Assembly (NCBI GenBank): GCA_017398335.1
Contig: JAFQGK010000036.1
Location: 1 to 60,755, forward strand
Origin: Bacteroidales bacterium
GTDB taxonomy: Bacteria > Bacteroidota > Bacteroidia > Bacteroidales > UBA932
Direction of reading: 5' to 3'
Length of the DNA stretch: 60,755 nt
The notes below the pieces were generated by a model. It had not been told where the DNA came from and searched no databases. It saw nothing but the letters and a program-made list of their open reading frames with translations. This document shows, piece after piece, positions 24,865-33,782 of this stretch. The translations under genes and the position numbers were made by a program. Position 1 is the stretch's first letter, and each line of letters opens with the position of its first letter.

Positions 24865-25590
24865 TTATTTAACTTTTCCATAACGTCTGTCACGTTTTGC
24901 GTAAGATTCAACCGCTTTTGCAAACTCCTCCTTTCTGAAATCCGGCCACAGAGTCTCGGTAAAATAAAACTCCGAATAAGCTCCCTGCCAGAGAAGATAA
25001 TTGCTGAGACGGTATTCACCTGAAGTACGCACTATAAGGTCCGGATCAGGAATTCCATCAGTCACCAGATACCTGCTGAAGCCATCCGCGTCCAGATTTG
25101 ACACATCCTCACGTTTTTCAGGGCACTCCGCCAGTTCCAGTGCAAGACGTTTTGCCGCTTGAAGGATATCCCATTTTCCGCTATAGCTCAGAAATATTAT
25201 CAAAGTCAGTACCTCGTTGCCCGACGTTCTTGCCATACACGCATCAATGGTTGCATTCAGCTCAGGGTCAAGTCTTTCCCTGTTACCAAGGACCATAAAG
25301 CGGACACCATTCCTGTCCAGACTGTCCATTTCATCAGCCATCGCCTTCACCATCAGTCCCATCAGAGTGGAAACTTCATCGGAAGGGCGATTCCAGTTCT
25401 CTTCGGAAAAGGCAAACAGCGACAGATACCTTACACCGTTCTCTACAGCCGCCTCAACACAGGCGCGGACACTTGAAACCCCCTCGAAATGTCCATATAC
25501 GCGTTCTTTTCCACGCTCATTAGCCCACCGCCCGTTTCCATCCATTATAATGGACATATGCAAAGGCACCTTCTTAGTTTCATTAATCAT
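24865..25590 (-). CDS. uppS: Isoprenyl (undecaprenyl-diphosphate) synthase
   Basis: This 241-aa cis-prenyltransferase has all conserved blocks in order: SIIMDGNGRWANERG (catalytic Asp and diphosphate binding), LSLFAFSEENWNRP, LIIFLSYSGKWDIL, PDLIVRTSGEYRLSNYLLWQ and YSEFYFTETLWPDF. It elongates farnesyl diphosphate to the C55 lipid carrier for cell-wall and O-glycan synthesis, at the cytoplasmic membrane. The start at 25590 is two bases from the nadK stop, indicating co-transcription. Confidence 0.97.
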   Translation of the reverse strand: MINETKKVPLHMSIIMDGNGRWANERGKERVYGHFEGVSSVRACVEAAVENGVRYLSLFAFSEENWNRPSDEVSTLMGLMVKAMADEMDSLDRNGVRFMVLGNRERLDPELNATIDACMARTSGNEVLTLIIFLSYSGKWDILQAAKRLALELAECPEKREDVSNLDADGFSRYLVTDGIPDPDLIVRTSGEYRLSNYLLWQGAYSEFYFTETLWPDFRKEEFAKAVESYAKRDRRYGKVK

Positions 25591-25592
25591 AT

Positions 25593-26417
25593 TTATTTGA
25601 TGTTTCTGACATCTTCGCCCCAGAAGAGCTTCTCTGTCAAAGCGTTGATAAAATCTGATTTATTGAACCTGACACGCCTAAGCGAAAAGCGTGCCAGAGA
25701 CACAGAAACTTCCGTATCAGCCGGCAGTTCCATAGTCCTGTTGTCCATAGTCATAACAACATTCCTGTCACGGGAATACATCTTCAAACCTATCTTGGAA
25801 GTATCCGGAACGACCAGAGGTCTGATGTTAAGGTTGTGCGGAGCAATAGGAGTGACTATCAGGACCTTGGACTGAGGCAGCACAATCGGGCCTCCGGCAC
25901 TTAAGGAATATGCTGTCGACCCCGAGCTGGTCGATACGATGAGCCCGTCAGCCCAATATGTCGGCAATTTCTTGCCGTCAATAGAGACCTCGATTCCCAG
26001 CATGGCCGCCCCGCTTCTGTGCACAGTCATTTCATTGAGGGCATATGGCCAGCAGTCCGCCGCCTCATCCATGCAGGAATCAGATAATTCTACAGTAAGC
26101 AAAGACCTGTCTTCGATGGTATAATCATTACTGAGAATCGCCGCTGCAACATCCTCAGGACGGTTTTCCGAAAGAAATCCCAGACGTCCGAGGTTCACTC
26201 CCACTACAGGAATCGCGCTGTCTGCCACCAGCCTGGCGACAGACAGGAAGGTACCGTCACCACCGACACTCAGGATAAGGTCGGTATCATCTTTGAGAGT
26301 CTCTCCATTGCGAATGATATGACAGGCACACCCTCCCTCTTCCAAAGATCTGACAAGTCCTGCCAGACGTTCGTCCGTCTCGCGTACATTCTCACCTATA
26401 TATATAGCTGAAGTCAT
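25593..26417 (-). CDS. nadK: NAD kinase
   Basis: This 274-aa protein contains the GGDG motif in LSVGGDGTFLSVARLV (catalytic Asp), followed by GVNLGRLGFLSE, the NEMTVHR block and STSSGSTAYSLSAGGPI, all hallmarks of NAD kinases. It phosphorylates NAD+ to NADP+ in the cytoplasm. It is the first gene of the nadK-uppS-bamA-ompH string and is divergent from pdxJ. A candidate -7 box lies at 26452-26459. Confidence 0.96.
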   Translation of the reverse strand: MTSAIYIGENVRETDERLAGLVRSLEEGGCACHIIRNGETLKDDTDLILSVGGDGTFLSVARLVADSAIPVVGVNLGRLGFLSENRPEDVAAAILSNDYTIEDRSLLTVELSDSCMDEAADCWPYALNEMTVHRSGAAMLGIEVSIDGKKLPTYWADGLIVSTSSGSTAYSLSAGGPIVLPQSKVLIVTPIAPHNLNIRPLVVPDTSKIGLKMYSRDRNVVMTMDNRTMELPADTEVSVSLARFSLRRVRFNKSDFINALTEKLFWGEDVRNIK

Positions 26418-26451
26418 TGATAAAAAGTGACATTTATTAACAATCAGACGT

Positions 26452-26459
26452 CAAAAATA
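26452..26459 (-). promoter_or_regulatory. -7 box upstream of nadK
   Basis: TATTTTTG on the minus strand fits TAnnTTTG, 35 nt before the nadK ATG. The -33 element is poor. Confidence 0.4.
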
Positions 26460-26492
26460 GCACATTATTTACAAAATCTGAACTTTATTATA

Positions 26493-26500
26493 TAATTTTG
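26493..26500 (+). promoter_or_regulatory. -7 box upstream of pdxJ
   Basis: TAATTTTG matches TAnnTTTG, 22 nt before the chosen pdxJ ATG. It also argues against a start at 26498, which lies inside the box. The -33 element is unclear. Confidence 0.5.
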
Positions 26501-26521
26501 CCGATTCAAAACATGAATATA

Positions 26522-27241
26522 ATGACAAGACTCAGTATCAACATAAACAAGATAGCGACAATCAGGAATGCCCGTGGCGGAAGAATGCCTGATGTGGTCA
26601 AGGCTGCCGTTGACTGCGAAAGATTCGGAGCTGAAGGCATAACAGTCCATCCAAGACCTGACGAAAGACATATCAGGTATGCTGATGTACGCGCCATCCG
26701 CCCTCTGATCACTACAGAGTTCAACATTGAGGGCAACCCTATCGATTCCTTCATCAGCCTCGTTCTTGAGACTAAGCCTGATCAGGTCACTCTTGTACCG
26801 GATGCCGCAGATGCCATTACATCAAACTCAGGATGGGAAACCATAAAGAACAGGGATTTCCTTACAGAGGTATGCTCGGAGTTCAGGAAGAACGGAATCA
26901 GGACATCCATTTTCATAGATGCTAGACCGGAAATGGCCGAAGGTGCAGCCCTTTGCGGTGCCGACAGAGTCGAATTGTACACAGAGCCATATGCAGATAT
27001 GTTTCCGAAAGATCCGGCTGCAGCCGTTGCACCGTTCATCAAAGCTGCGGAAGCTGCACGAGAGGCTGGCCTGGGGCTGAATGCAGGTCATGACCTCAAC
27101 CTTGAAAACCTCGAATGGTTCATCCGCAACATCCCATGGACAGATGAAGTTTCAATAGGTCACGCCGTCATCTGTGATGCCCTTTATATGGGATTGGAAG
27201 AAACAATCAAGGCATATCTCTCAAAAGTCAAGATTTTTTAA
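26522..27241 (+). CDS. pdxJ: Pyridoxine 5'-phosphate synthase
   Basis: The start is ATG 26522 ([20 protein letters not shown]), which matches the family N-terminus; ATG 26513 is also possible. The 239-aa TIM barrel carries [45 protein letters not shown] and [13 protein letters not shown], with the phosphate/substrate-binding His and Glu residues in place. It condenses 1-deoxyxylulose 5-phosphate with 3-amino-1-hydroxyacetone phosphate in the DXP-dependent vitamin B6 pathway. It is divergent from nadK. PdxA and the other pathway genes are not in this window. Confidence 0.97.
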   Translation: MTRLSININKIATIRNARGGRMPDVVKAAVDCERFGAEGITVHPRPDERHIRYADVRAIRPLITTEFNIEGNPIDSFISLVLETKPDQVTLVPDAADAITSNSGWETIKNRDFLTEVCSEFRKNGIRTSIFIDARPEMAEGAALCGADRVELYTEPYADMFPKDPAAAVAPFIKAAEAAREAGLGLNAGHDLNLENLEWFIRNIPWTDEVSIGHAVICDALYMGLEETIKAYLSKVKIF

Positions 27242-27242
27242 T

Positions 27243-27250
27243 TATATTTG
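27243..27250 (+). promoter_or_regulatory. -7 box upstream of second OmpH-like gene
   Basis: TATATTTG matches TAnnTTTG exactly, 27 nt before the ATG at 27278 and just after the pdxJ stop. No clear -33 box is seen. Confidence 0.45.
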
Positions 27251-27277
27251 CAAGAATAACGTAATAACTATTTCAAA

Positions 27278-27901
27278 ATGAAGAACACATCACTTATCCT
27301 CAGCATCATCTCACTTGTTGCTGTTGTAGCATTCGGAATCATTTCATTGACAAAAGGCAACGGCAAGAAGGCCGACGCCAATGCAGAAGGCGAGGCAGCT
27401 GAGACTGTAGCTTGCGAAGGCGCTATCGTATACGTAGACCTCGACAGGATTCTCATGGAGTACGACATGGCTAATGACCTCAGGTCTGTAGTCGAGACTA
27501 AAGTCCAGAACATTCAGGCAGAAGTCAACAGAAGAGGCACAAAGCTCGAGAAGGACGTAAAGTCATTCCAGGAGAAGATGGAGAAAGGCCTTATGACACG
27601 CTCGGTAGCTGAGGTGCAGGGTCAGAAGCTCCAGAAGCAGGAACAGGATTTCAACACATATGCAGCACAGAAGCAGCAGGAAATCCAGGAGGAGCAGGTG
27701 GTAATGATGAACCAGCTCGGCGACGCTATCAAGACCTTCCTTGACAAATACAACGAGGAGAAGCAGTACGCTATGATCCTGACAAATCAGGGTGGTGCTC
27801 CTGTAATCACTGGCGACGCTACACTCAACATCACTGACGACGTACTTGCAGGTCTTAACGAAGAGTACATCAAGACAAAGAACGAGAAAAGCGAAGAATA
27901 A
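27278..27901 (+). CDS. OmpH/Skp-like protein with N-terminal membrane anchor
   Basis: This 207-aa protein has an uncleaved-looking N-terminal helix (LILSIISLVAVVAFGIISL), followed by a charged low-complexity linker (GKKADANAEGEAAET). The Skp-like core VYVDLDRILMEYDMANDLRSVVE has a long coiled coil (about 75-160) and a final strand region YAMILTNQGGAPVITG. Unlike the canonical OmpH at 21559 it appears membrane-tethered. A role in periplasmic handling of outer-membrane proteins is inferred from the fold. The glycosyltransferase gene starts immediately after its stop codon. Confidence 0.85.
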   Translation: MKNTSLILSIISLVAVVAFGIISLTKGNGKKADANAEGEAAETVACEGAIVYVDLDRILMEYDMANDLRSVVETKVQNIQAEVNRRGTKLEKDVKSFQEKMEKGLMTRSVAEVQGQKLQKQEQDFNTYAAQKQQEIQEEQVVMMNQLGDAIKTFLDKYNEEKQYAMILTNQGGAPVITGDATLNITDDVLAGLNEEYIKTKNEKSEE

Positions 27902-29023
27902 TTGAAGATAGCTTTACTGTCATGTTTCTACCCCTACAGAGGAGGGATTTCTCAGTTCAACACATATCTCTATGAAGAACTGAGCAAAAGACATATTGTC
28001 AAGGCATTCAACTTTACAAGACAATATCCTGAAATTCTCTTCCCTGGGAAGACACAGTACGTGACAGCAGACGATGAGGCCGTGCCGGTAGAGAGCGAAT
28101 CTCTGCTGGACACGGCTGATCCGTTCTCATACATCAGGACATACAGGGCGATCAGGGACTGGAAACCGGATGTGCTGATTGTCAGATACTGGATGTCATG
28201 GTTCGCTCCATCGCTGGGCTATATAACACGAAGGATGAAGAAGCATTGCAAGGTGATTTCGATTCTTGACAATGTGATTCCGCACGAACCTCATTTCTTC
28301 GACGCACCTTTGACCAGATACTTTCTCAAGGGAAGTACCGGAAGCGTCACACTTTGCGAGGCTGTTGCCAAGGACCTGCTGAAACTCTGTCCTGAAAAGA
28401 GGTATACTGTCATCCAGCATCCTCTTTATTCGCATTTCGGAGCTAAACTGGAAAGAGATGAGGCGGAAAGAAGACTCGGCCTGGAACACGGCAGGAAGAA
28501 TCTGCTGTTCTTCGGTCTCATCCGGACATATAAAGGATTGGACATTCTTCTGGAGGCATTCGGGAAACTTTCAGATGAATACCAGCTGATAATAGCAGGA
28601 GAGCCATACGGTTCCTTCGACAGGTATCAGCAGATAATTGACAGACTCCCGAACAAGGAAAGAATCCGGATGAACCTCAAATACATCAAGGATTCTGAAG
28701 TGAAGGATTATTTTTCTGCCGCAGACCTTGCTGTGCTTCCGTACAGAAGTGCCACGCAGAGCGGCATCAGCTCGGTTTCCTACCATTTTGAAGTGCCGAT
28801 GATAGTAACGGATACCGGTGGCCTGAAGGAAACCATAGGAGACAGGGGTACAGGAATTGTGGCTGCAGAGTGTACTCCCGAATGCATCAGAAAGGAGATA
28901 GAGGGATTTTTTGAAGATCCTGCCATACAGGACAGATGCATCAGAAACATACGCCTCGAAAAGGAGAGGCTTTCCTGGAACACATTTGCCATGAAGCTTG
29001 AAGACTTCATCGGACAACTATAA
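27902..29023 (+). CDS. Family 4-type glycosyltransferase with TTG start
   Basis: This 373-aa GT-B protein begins KIALLSCFYPYRGGISQFNTYLYEEL, the usual donor-domain start. The C-terminal domain carries NLLFFGLIRTYKGLDILLEAF, LIIAGEPYG and the retaining-GT motif LAVLPYRSATQSGISSVSYHFEVPMIVTDTGGLKE, although the classic EPFG glutamate region is altered to RSATQSG. The only plausible start is TTG 27902, directly adjacent to the preceding TAA (27899-27901). That points to translational coupling with the OmpH-like gene. The acceptor is unknown; lipid-linked or surface glycan synthesis is likely. Confidence 0.88.
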   Translation: MKIALLSCFYPYRGGISQFNTYLYEELSKRHIVKAFNFTRQYPEILFPGKTQYVTADDEAVPVESESLLDTADPFSYIRTYRAIRDWKPDVLIVRYWMSWFAPSLGYITRRMKKHCKVISILDNVIPHEPHFFDAPLTRYFLKGSTGSVTLCEAVAKDLLKLCPEKRYTVIQHPLYSHFGAKLERDEAERRLGLEHGRKNLLFFGLIRTYKGLDILLEAFGKLSDEYQLIIAGEPYGSFDRYQQIIDRLPNKERIRMNLKYIKDSEVKDYFSAADLAVLPYRSATQSGISSVSYHFEVPMIVTDTGGLKETIGDRGTGIVAAECTPECIRKEIEGFFEDPAIQDRCIRNIRLEKERLSWNTFAMKLEDFIGQL

Positions 29024-29027
29024 TACT

Positions 29028-30776
29028 ATGACCATGAATAAGATTTCTATAAAGGCATTGATAGGGGCTGCTGCTTTTGCAGTTGCGATGTCAGTCTTCC
29101 CGCCGGAGATGACTGCCCAGTCATATGTACCCACTCCTGTAACCATATCTAAGGAAAAGGTAAGGATAGACGGAAAAATCTGTTACTCGCACATAGTTCT
29201 TGAAAGACAGACATTATATTCCATCAGCAAGGCATATAACGTCAGTATTGATGATATATACAGATTCAATCCTACCTTGAAAGAGACCGGACTGAAGAAA
29301 AACGGTATCATACTCATCCCTTCAGCAGACGCCATCGAAAGCAAATCGGCAGAAGATCACAAGAAAGCCGAAGAAAGCGCTGCCCAAAGAAGGCAGGAGG
29401 CTCTGGACTCACTCACAAAAGCTGATGACAAGGCCCCTGTAGCCGAACAAAGGAAAGTGAAGCGCAAGATCCACACAGTCAAATGGTTTGAAGATCTTGA
29501 CATGATTGCGCAAAAATACGGTGTGCCTGTCAGCGCACTGATGAAATTCAACAATCTTGAAACCCGCAAGCTGAGCAGCAGACAGAAGCTTCAGATTCCT
29601 ACTCAGGATGACATCAACGATATGACTGCAGAGTCTATTGAGTTTGTTCAGACAGAAACAGCTGACAGCAATACTGAAAACGCAGACAGCACCTCAACTG
29701 AAACCGTTCCAGACAATGAAGAAGTGGTCTATGCTGGCAAAAATGATATAAAGGCAGCTCTGCTGCTTCCTTTGAAAGCGACCGGAACATCAAGCCATAA
29801 AGGCAATATGGATTTCTATAGCGGAGTGCTTCTCGCCGTTTCGGACTATTCGGAAAAAGGACTTGACATAAATCTGAAAGTGTGCGACATAGCAGGTAAC
29901 GGGCTTCCACCATATAATTACATAAACGATTGTGATTTCGTCATCGGGCCGATCGCACAGAATGATATGAGTAAAGCCCTTGAGATGAGTTCTGAGACAC
30001 CGGTATTCATATCACCATTGGATCACAGGACTTATGACCTCGCAAAATCCCATGCCAATATGATACAGGCTCCTACGTCCCACAGCGTCCAGTACAGAGA
30101 CCTTATCGAATGGCTTAAGAAAGACACAGATGCCTCAGACAGAGTAATATTCATAACTGAGAAAGGGACAAGACAGACAGAAGTGTCTGCCCAGATGCAG
30201 GCAGCCATTGATTCATCAGCCATTTCGTACAGGAACTTCTCTTACAGCATTCTGGAAGGAAGAGATATAATGAAGCCTCTTATGGCCCTGATGACCCCTT
30301 CCGCCTTCAACAGAGTTGTAATCGCTTCCGAGAGCGAGGCATTTGTAAATGATGTCGTCAGGAATCTCAACCTTATCAGCTACCAGAAATACAATGTAGT
30401 ACTATATGCTCCTGCAAAGGTAAGGAATTTCGAGACCATCGATGTGGACAACATCCACAGCACCAACATGCACGCCAGCCTTGCATATTTCATCAACTAC
30501 GATGACGCACGCGTCAAGAACTTCCTTATGAAATACAGGGCACTTTACAACACTGAGCCAAGCCAGTTCGCATTTCAGGGATACGATGTTGCCAGCTATT
30601 TCATCAGCATGGTCAACAGATATGGTGACAGATGGATGGAAATGCTTGAAAAAGATGAACAGAAAATGCTTCAAAGCACATTCAGATTCAGAAAGACAGA
30701 AGATAACGGATACGTGAACAACGGAGTGCGGAGAATAGTATACGGTGAAGGCTGGAGTATCTCGGAGAATGACTAA
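29028..30776 (+). CDS. LysM-domain protein fused to a periplasmic-binding-protein type 1 fold
   Basis: The start is ATG 29028 (or 29034), placing a signal sequence (NKISIKALIGAAAFAVAMSVFPP) first. LysM 1 spans about residues 45-95 (YSHIVLERQTLYSISKAYNVSIDDIYRFNP). LysM 2 spans about 145-190 (IHTVKWFEDLDMIAQKYGVPVSALMKFNNL). An acidic T/E/N-rich linker follows, then a Leu-binding-protein-like module from about residue 240 (KAALLLPLKATG, MDFYSGVLLAVSDY, VIGPIAQNDM, SPLDHRT). LysM binds peptidoglycan, so this is probably an envelope protein anchored to the wall. No ABC transporter genes accompany it, so a ligand-sensing or structural role is more likely than import. Confidence 0.85.
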   Translation: MTMNKISIKALIGAAAFAVAMSVFPPEMTAQSYVPTPVTISKEKVRIDGKICYSHIVLERQTLYSISKAYNVSIDDIYRFNPTLKETGLKKNGIILIPSADAIESKSAEDHKKAEESAAQRRQEALDSLTKADDKAPVAEQRKVKRKIHTVKWFEDLDMIAQKYGVPVSALMKFNNLETRKLSSRQKLQIPTQDDINDMTAESIEFVQTETADSNTENADSTSTETVPDNEEVVYAGKNDIKAALLLPLKATGTSSHKGNMDFYSGVLLAVSDYSEKGLDINLKVCDIAGNGLPPYNYINDCDFVIGPIAQNDMSKALEMSSETPVFISPLDHRTYDLAKSHANMIQAPTSHSVQYRDLIEWLKKDTDASDRVIFITEKGTRQTEVSAQMQAAIDSSAISYRNFSYSILEGRDIMKPLMALMTPSAFNRVVIASESEAFVNDVVRNLNLISYQKYNVVLYAPAKVRNFETIDVDNIHSTNMHASLAYFINYDDARVKNFLMKYRALYNTEPSQFAFQGYDVASYFISMVNRYGDRWMEMLEKDEQKMLQSTFRFRKTEDNGYVNNGVRRIVYGEGWSISEND

Positions 30777-32443
30777 GCCTTCAGAAGTGAACGGGCATTT
30801 GCTACTGCTTCATCAGTCAGAATCGAACCGCTAAGCATACGCGCGACCTCAAGGACTCTCTGCTCGTCGGAGAGTCTTTCTATTTTAGATACAGCCTCTG
30901 AGGTCTGAGGATTGATTTCCTTGGACACAAGATAATGTGCAGTTCCCTTAGCGGCAACCTGAGGAAGATGGGTGATGGCGAATACCTGCATATTCTGCCC
31001 CATTGTACAGATAAGGGATCCCATCTTGTCAGCGACACTACCCGAAACTCCTGTATCGATTTCATCAAAAATCATTGTCGGCATATTGGCAAATCGAGCC
31101 ATCATTGCCTTGAGGGCAAGCATTATCCTCGACATCTCTCCTCCTGAAGCACACTTGGCGACATCGACAGGATTCTTACCGGTTGCCGAGAATCTGAACC
31201 GGACTGTATCCTTCCCTGACGAAGAAAGCGGAGCATCAAAGATCTGAACTTCAAATACTGAATAAGGCAGTTCCATATCCCTTATGGAATCTCGGATGCT
31301 CAAGGCAAAAGAGTCTGCTGCCTTCGTTCTTGAAAGAGTCAAGGCATCAGCAACTTCATCATATCCTGCAGTAACACGCTCAAGCTCAGCCTGAAGCTGT
31401 GCACGCTCCTCCTCAAGCCGGGTTGAGTCGAAAAGCATATCGGAAAGCCTGTCACGCTCCATTACAAGTGCCGCTTCATCAGTGCAGGAGAACTTATGCA
31501 TAAGACCATAGATCAGGGACATTCTGTCCTCCACCTGCTCCAGGCGGTCCTGAGAAACATCAGTACGCGAGTTTATAGCGGCAACATCGCTGATTATATC
31601 ATCCAGCTCTCTTCTGCAGGAATCTATCCTTTCCGCCAGATCCGAAACAGAAGGGATGAATCTTCCTACCTTGGAAAGCTGCTTCCCCGCCTCTTTCAGC
31701 AGAGAATCCAGGGACATATCACCGGATGCAGAATCAAACAGTTCCTCGGTCATACTGAGACATGACTTTATCTCCTCAGCATTTGCCAGCTGCTTCTGCT
31801 CTTCTTCAAGTTCCGTCAATTCGCCTACTTTCAGATTTGCTGCCTCCAGCTGTCTGTAACGGGCCTCATAATAATCCTTCTCTGATGCCACTTCTGCAAT
31901 TCTGGAATCCAAAGCAGAAATTTCAGACTTAAGCTGAATCATCCGGCGCCAGAATCCGGAACACTGCTCGAGCAAAGAAGAGTTTCCGGCAAAATGATCC
32001 AGGATTCCCATCTGGAACTTATGATCTGACAGCAGAAGAGTCTGATGCTGAGAATGGATATCTATAAGACGGGAGGCTATTCCCTGAAGGACCTGAACAG
32101 ATACGGGAGAATCATTTACAAAAGCCCTTGAACGGCCCGAACGATTGACAACCCTGCGGACTATCAGATGACCGTCATCCCATTCGACATCATTATCATC
32201 CAGCTCTTCCTGAAGCTCCGCATCAGAAGAGTCCAGATCAAACTCAGCCTCAACAACACAATTATCTGCTCCCTCGGATATCATCGCAGCATCGATCCTC
32301 GCCCCCATGATAAGGGACAAGGCTCCAAGCAGAATCGACTTTCCGGCTCCTGTCTGTCCTGTAATAATAATCAGACCCTCCGGAAAATCTATCTCCAGAG
32401 AGTCTATCAATACATAATTCCTGACCTGTAGCCGGCTTAACAT
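30773..32443 (-). CDS. recN: DNA repair protein RecN
   Basis: This 556-aa SMC-like ATPase has an N-terminal Walker A in IIITGQTGAGKSILLGALSLI with the preceding LIDSLEIDFPEGL. Paired coiled-coil arms span about 150-360. The C-terminal signature CASGGEMSRIMLALKA is followed by Walker B TMIFDEIDTGVSG and the H-loop FAITHLPQVAAKG. It acts in double-strand break repair. Its stop codon overlaps the convergent LysM gene by four bases (CTAA), and 6 bp separate it from rpoZ. Confidence 0.97.
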   Translation of the reverse strand: MLSRLQVRNYVLIDSLEIDFPEGLIIITGQTGAGKSILLGALSLIMGARIDAAMISEGADNCVVEAEFDLDSSDAELQEELDDNDVEWDDGHLIVRRVVNRSGRSRAFVNDSPVSVQVLQGIASRLIDIHSQHQTLLLSDHKFQMGILDHFAGNSSLLEQCSGFWRRMIQLKSEISALDSRIAEVASEKDYYEARYRQLEAANLKVGELTELEEEQKQLANAEEIKSCLSMTEELFDSASGDMSLDSLLKEAGKQLSKVGRFIPSVSDLAERIDSCRRELDDIISDVAAINSRTDVSQDRLEQVEDRMSLIYGLMHKFSCTDEAALVMERDRLSDMLFDSTRLEEERAQLQAELERVTAGYDEVADALTLSRTKAADSFALSIRDSIRDMELPYSVFEVQIFDAPLSSSGKDTVRFRFSATGKNPVDVAKCASGGEMSRIMLALKAMMARFANMPTMIFDEIDTGVSGSVADKMGSLICTMGQNMQVFAITHLPQVAAKGTAHYLVSKEINPQTSEAVSKIERLSDEQRVLEVARMLSGSILTDEAVANARSLLKA

Positions 32444-32449
32444 AGGATA

Positions 32450-32773
32450 TTACTCGTTATCCTCGCTCTTAGCCATTCTATAGAAAACTTCACCGTCGTT
32501 GAATTCCTCTATTGCAACAAGGCTAGGCTTAGGCTGTCTTTCGTAATACTTTGAGATCTCAATCTGCTCACGGTTCTCGAACACCTCTTCCATTGTGTCT
32601 CGGTCATTCTTGAACTCCTCGAGCTTTCTTGTAAGTTCCTTCTTCTCAGCGATAGCAATCTGATTGGCTCTCTTTGAAAGGATTACAACTGTCTCATAGA
32701 TATTTCCTGTAGGTTCTGCAAGATTGCAGAGGTCTCTTGTAAGAGTGTTTACCGGTATCTTCTTGTTTGCCAT
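32450..32773 (-). CDS. rpoZ: DNA-directed RNA polymerase omega subunit
   Basis: This 107-aa protein has the Bacteroidota omega/Rpb6-like core NIYETVVILSKRANQIAIAEKKELTRKLEEF, with an acidic C-terminal tail. It lies between bamD and recN on the same strand, its usual context in Bacteroidales. Omega stabilises RNA polymerase assembly. A gap of 83 bp to bamD has no recognisable structure. Confidence 0.85.
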   Translation of the reverse strand: MANKKIPVNTLTRDLCNLAEPTGNIYETVVILSKRANQIAIAEKKELTRKLEEFKNDRDTMEEVFENREQIEISKYYERQPKPSLVAIEEFNDGEVFYRMAKSEDNE

Positions 32774-32856
32774 ATTAAATGTTTTAATGTTTCAAATCCA
32801 GGGAAATCAAACATCCCTCCATTTAATTATACCCCCGGATTCAGACAGAGTTTCAA

Positions 32857-33765
32857 TTATTTTTCAACTTTTTCAGCATTTTCTTTCTTAGCCTTCATCA
32901 TTGCCTTCTGAATCTTGGCCCTTTCCTTGGCAAACTCCCTCTCGCTCATATCATCACCGGCTGCTGCAGTATGCTTTCCGAGAGCCTTCTGGGCACGCGC
33001 ATAAACCGCATCAAGCTCCTTACGATAATGGGATTCCGGAAGCTCACCTATAAAATTCAGATAATCATCCACAAATGAAAGATATCTTTCCTTCTGCTTT
33101 GCAGGCACACTCAGATGGGCATATTTATATGATGACATAGCGATATAATAAAGTATGTCTTCCCTATAAATATTTTCAGAATCATCCTTCAGGACATTCT
33201 TGAAAGCCACTCTGGCAGCAAGATAATCTTCCATCTTATAATATAGGCGTGCGGACTCGAATGCCTTCTTGTCAAGACGCTCATTCAGTTCTGTGAGCAT
33301 ATCGTGACATACAGCCATGTTACCTGACTTCGGATATTCCAGAATATACTCCGATATGGCATTGATAGCCTTATATGTCGGTGTCTGATCAAGTTCATAT
33401 CTCAAGGTCGAACGATACAGACAATCAAGGCGGAGATAACGTGCCTCTTCAGCAAAAGGGCTGCGAGGATAGCTCTCCACAAACTGCTCGAAATTTGTCT
33501 CCGCTGTGTAATAATCCTTGAAATTATAGTTGCTGAGACCCCAGTAATATCTGACTGTATCGTCTCTTTCAGTACCGTCTGTCAAAGCTGACAAAGATTC
33601 GAACAATGATGCTGCCCTACTGTACTTCCTGTTATTGAAATACTCGAATGCAGCCTTGTACTTTGCATCGGCATCGTTACTGTTGAGCAGCAGTTCATAC
33701 TGAGACTTGCAGGAAGACATTGCTGCTATGGCGATAAGCGCCAGTATTAGATTTCTGATTTTCAT
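32857..33765 (-). CDS. bamD: Outer-membrane assembly lipoprotein BamD
   Basis: This 302-aa protein has lipoprotein signal MKIRNLILALIAIAAMSSC and a run of TPR-like helical repeats (KYKAAFEYFNNRKYSRAASLFESL, TVRYYWGLSNYNFKDYYTAETNFEQFVESYPRSPFAEEARYL). It ends in a lysine/alanine-rich tail. Together with BamA (22238) it builds the BAM complex on the periplasmic face of the outer membrane. It follows trxB by 17 bp. Confidence 0.93.
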   Translation of the reverse strand: MKIRNLILALIAIAAMSSCKSQYELLLNSNDADAKYKAAFEYFNNRKYSRAASLFESLSALTDGTERDDTVRYYWGLSNYNFKDYYTAETNFEQFVESYPRSPFAEEARYLRLDCLYRSTLRYELDQTPTYKAINAISEYILEYPKSGNMAVCHDMLTELNERLDKKAFESARLYYKMEDYLAARVAFKNVLKDDSENIYREDILYYIAMSSYKYAHLSVPAKQKERYLSFVDDYLNFIGELPESHYRKELDAVYARAQKALGKHTAAAGDDMSEREFAKERAKIQKAMMKAKKENAEKVEK

Positions 33766-33782
33766 CTGTATGTTTTATGACA

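Noticed and set aside
29028-30776. ABC-type amino-acid importer component
   Set aside because: No permease or ATPase genes adjoin, and LysM domains point to wall binding.
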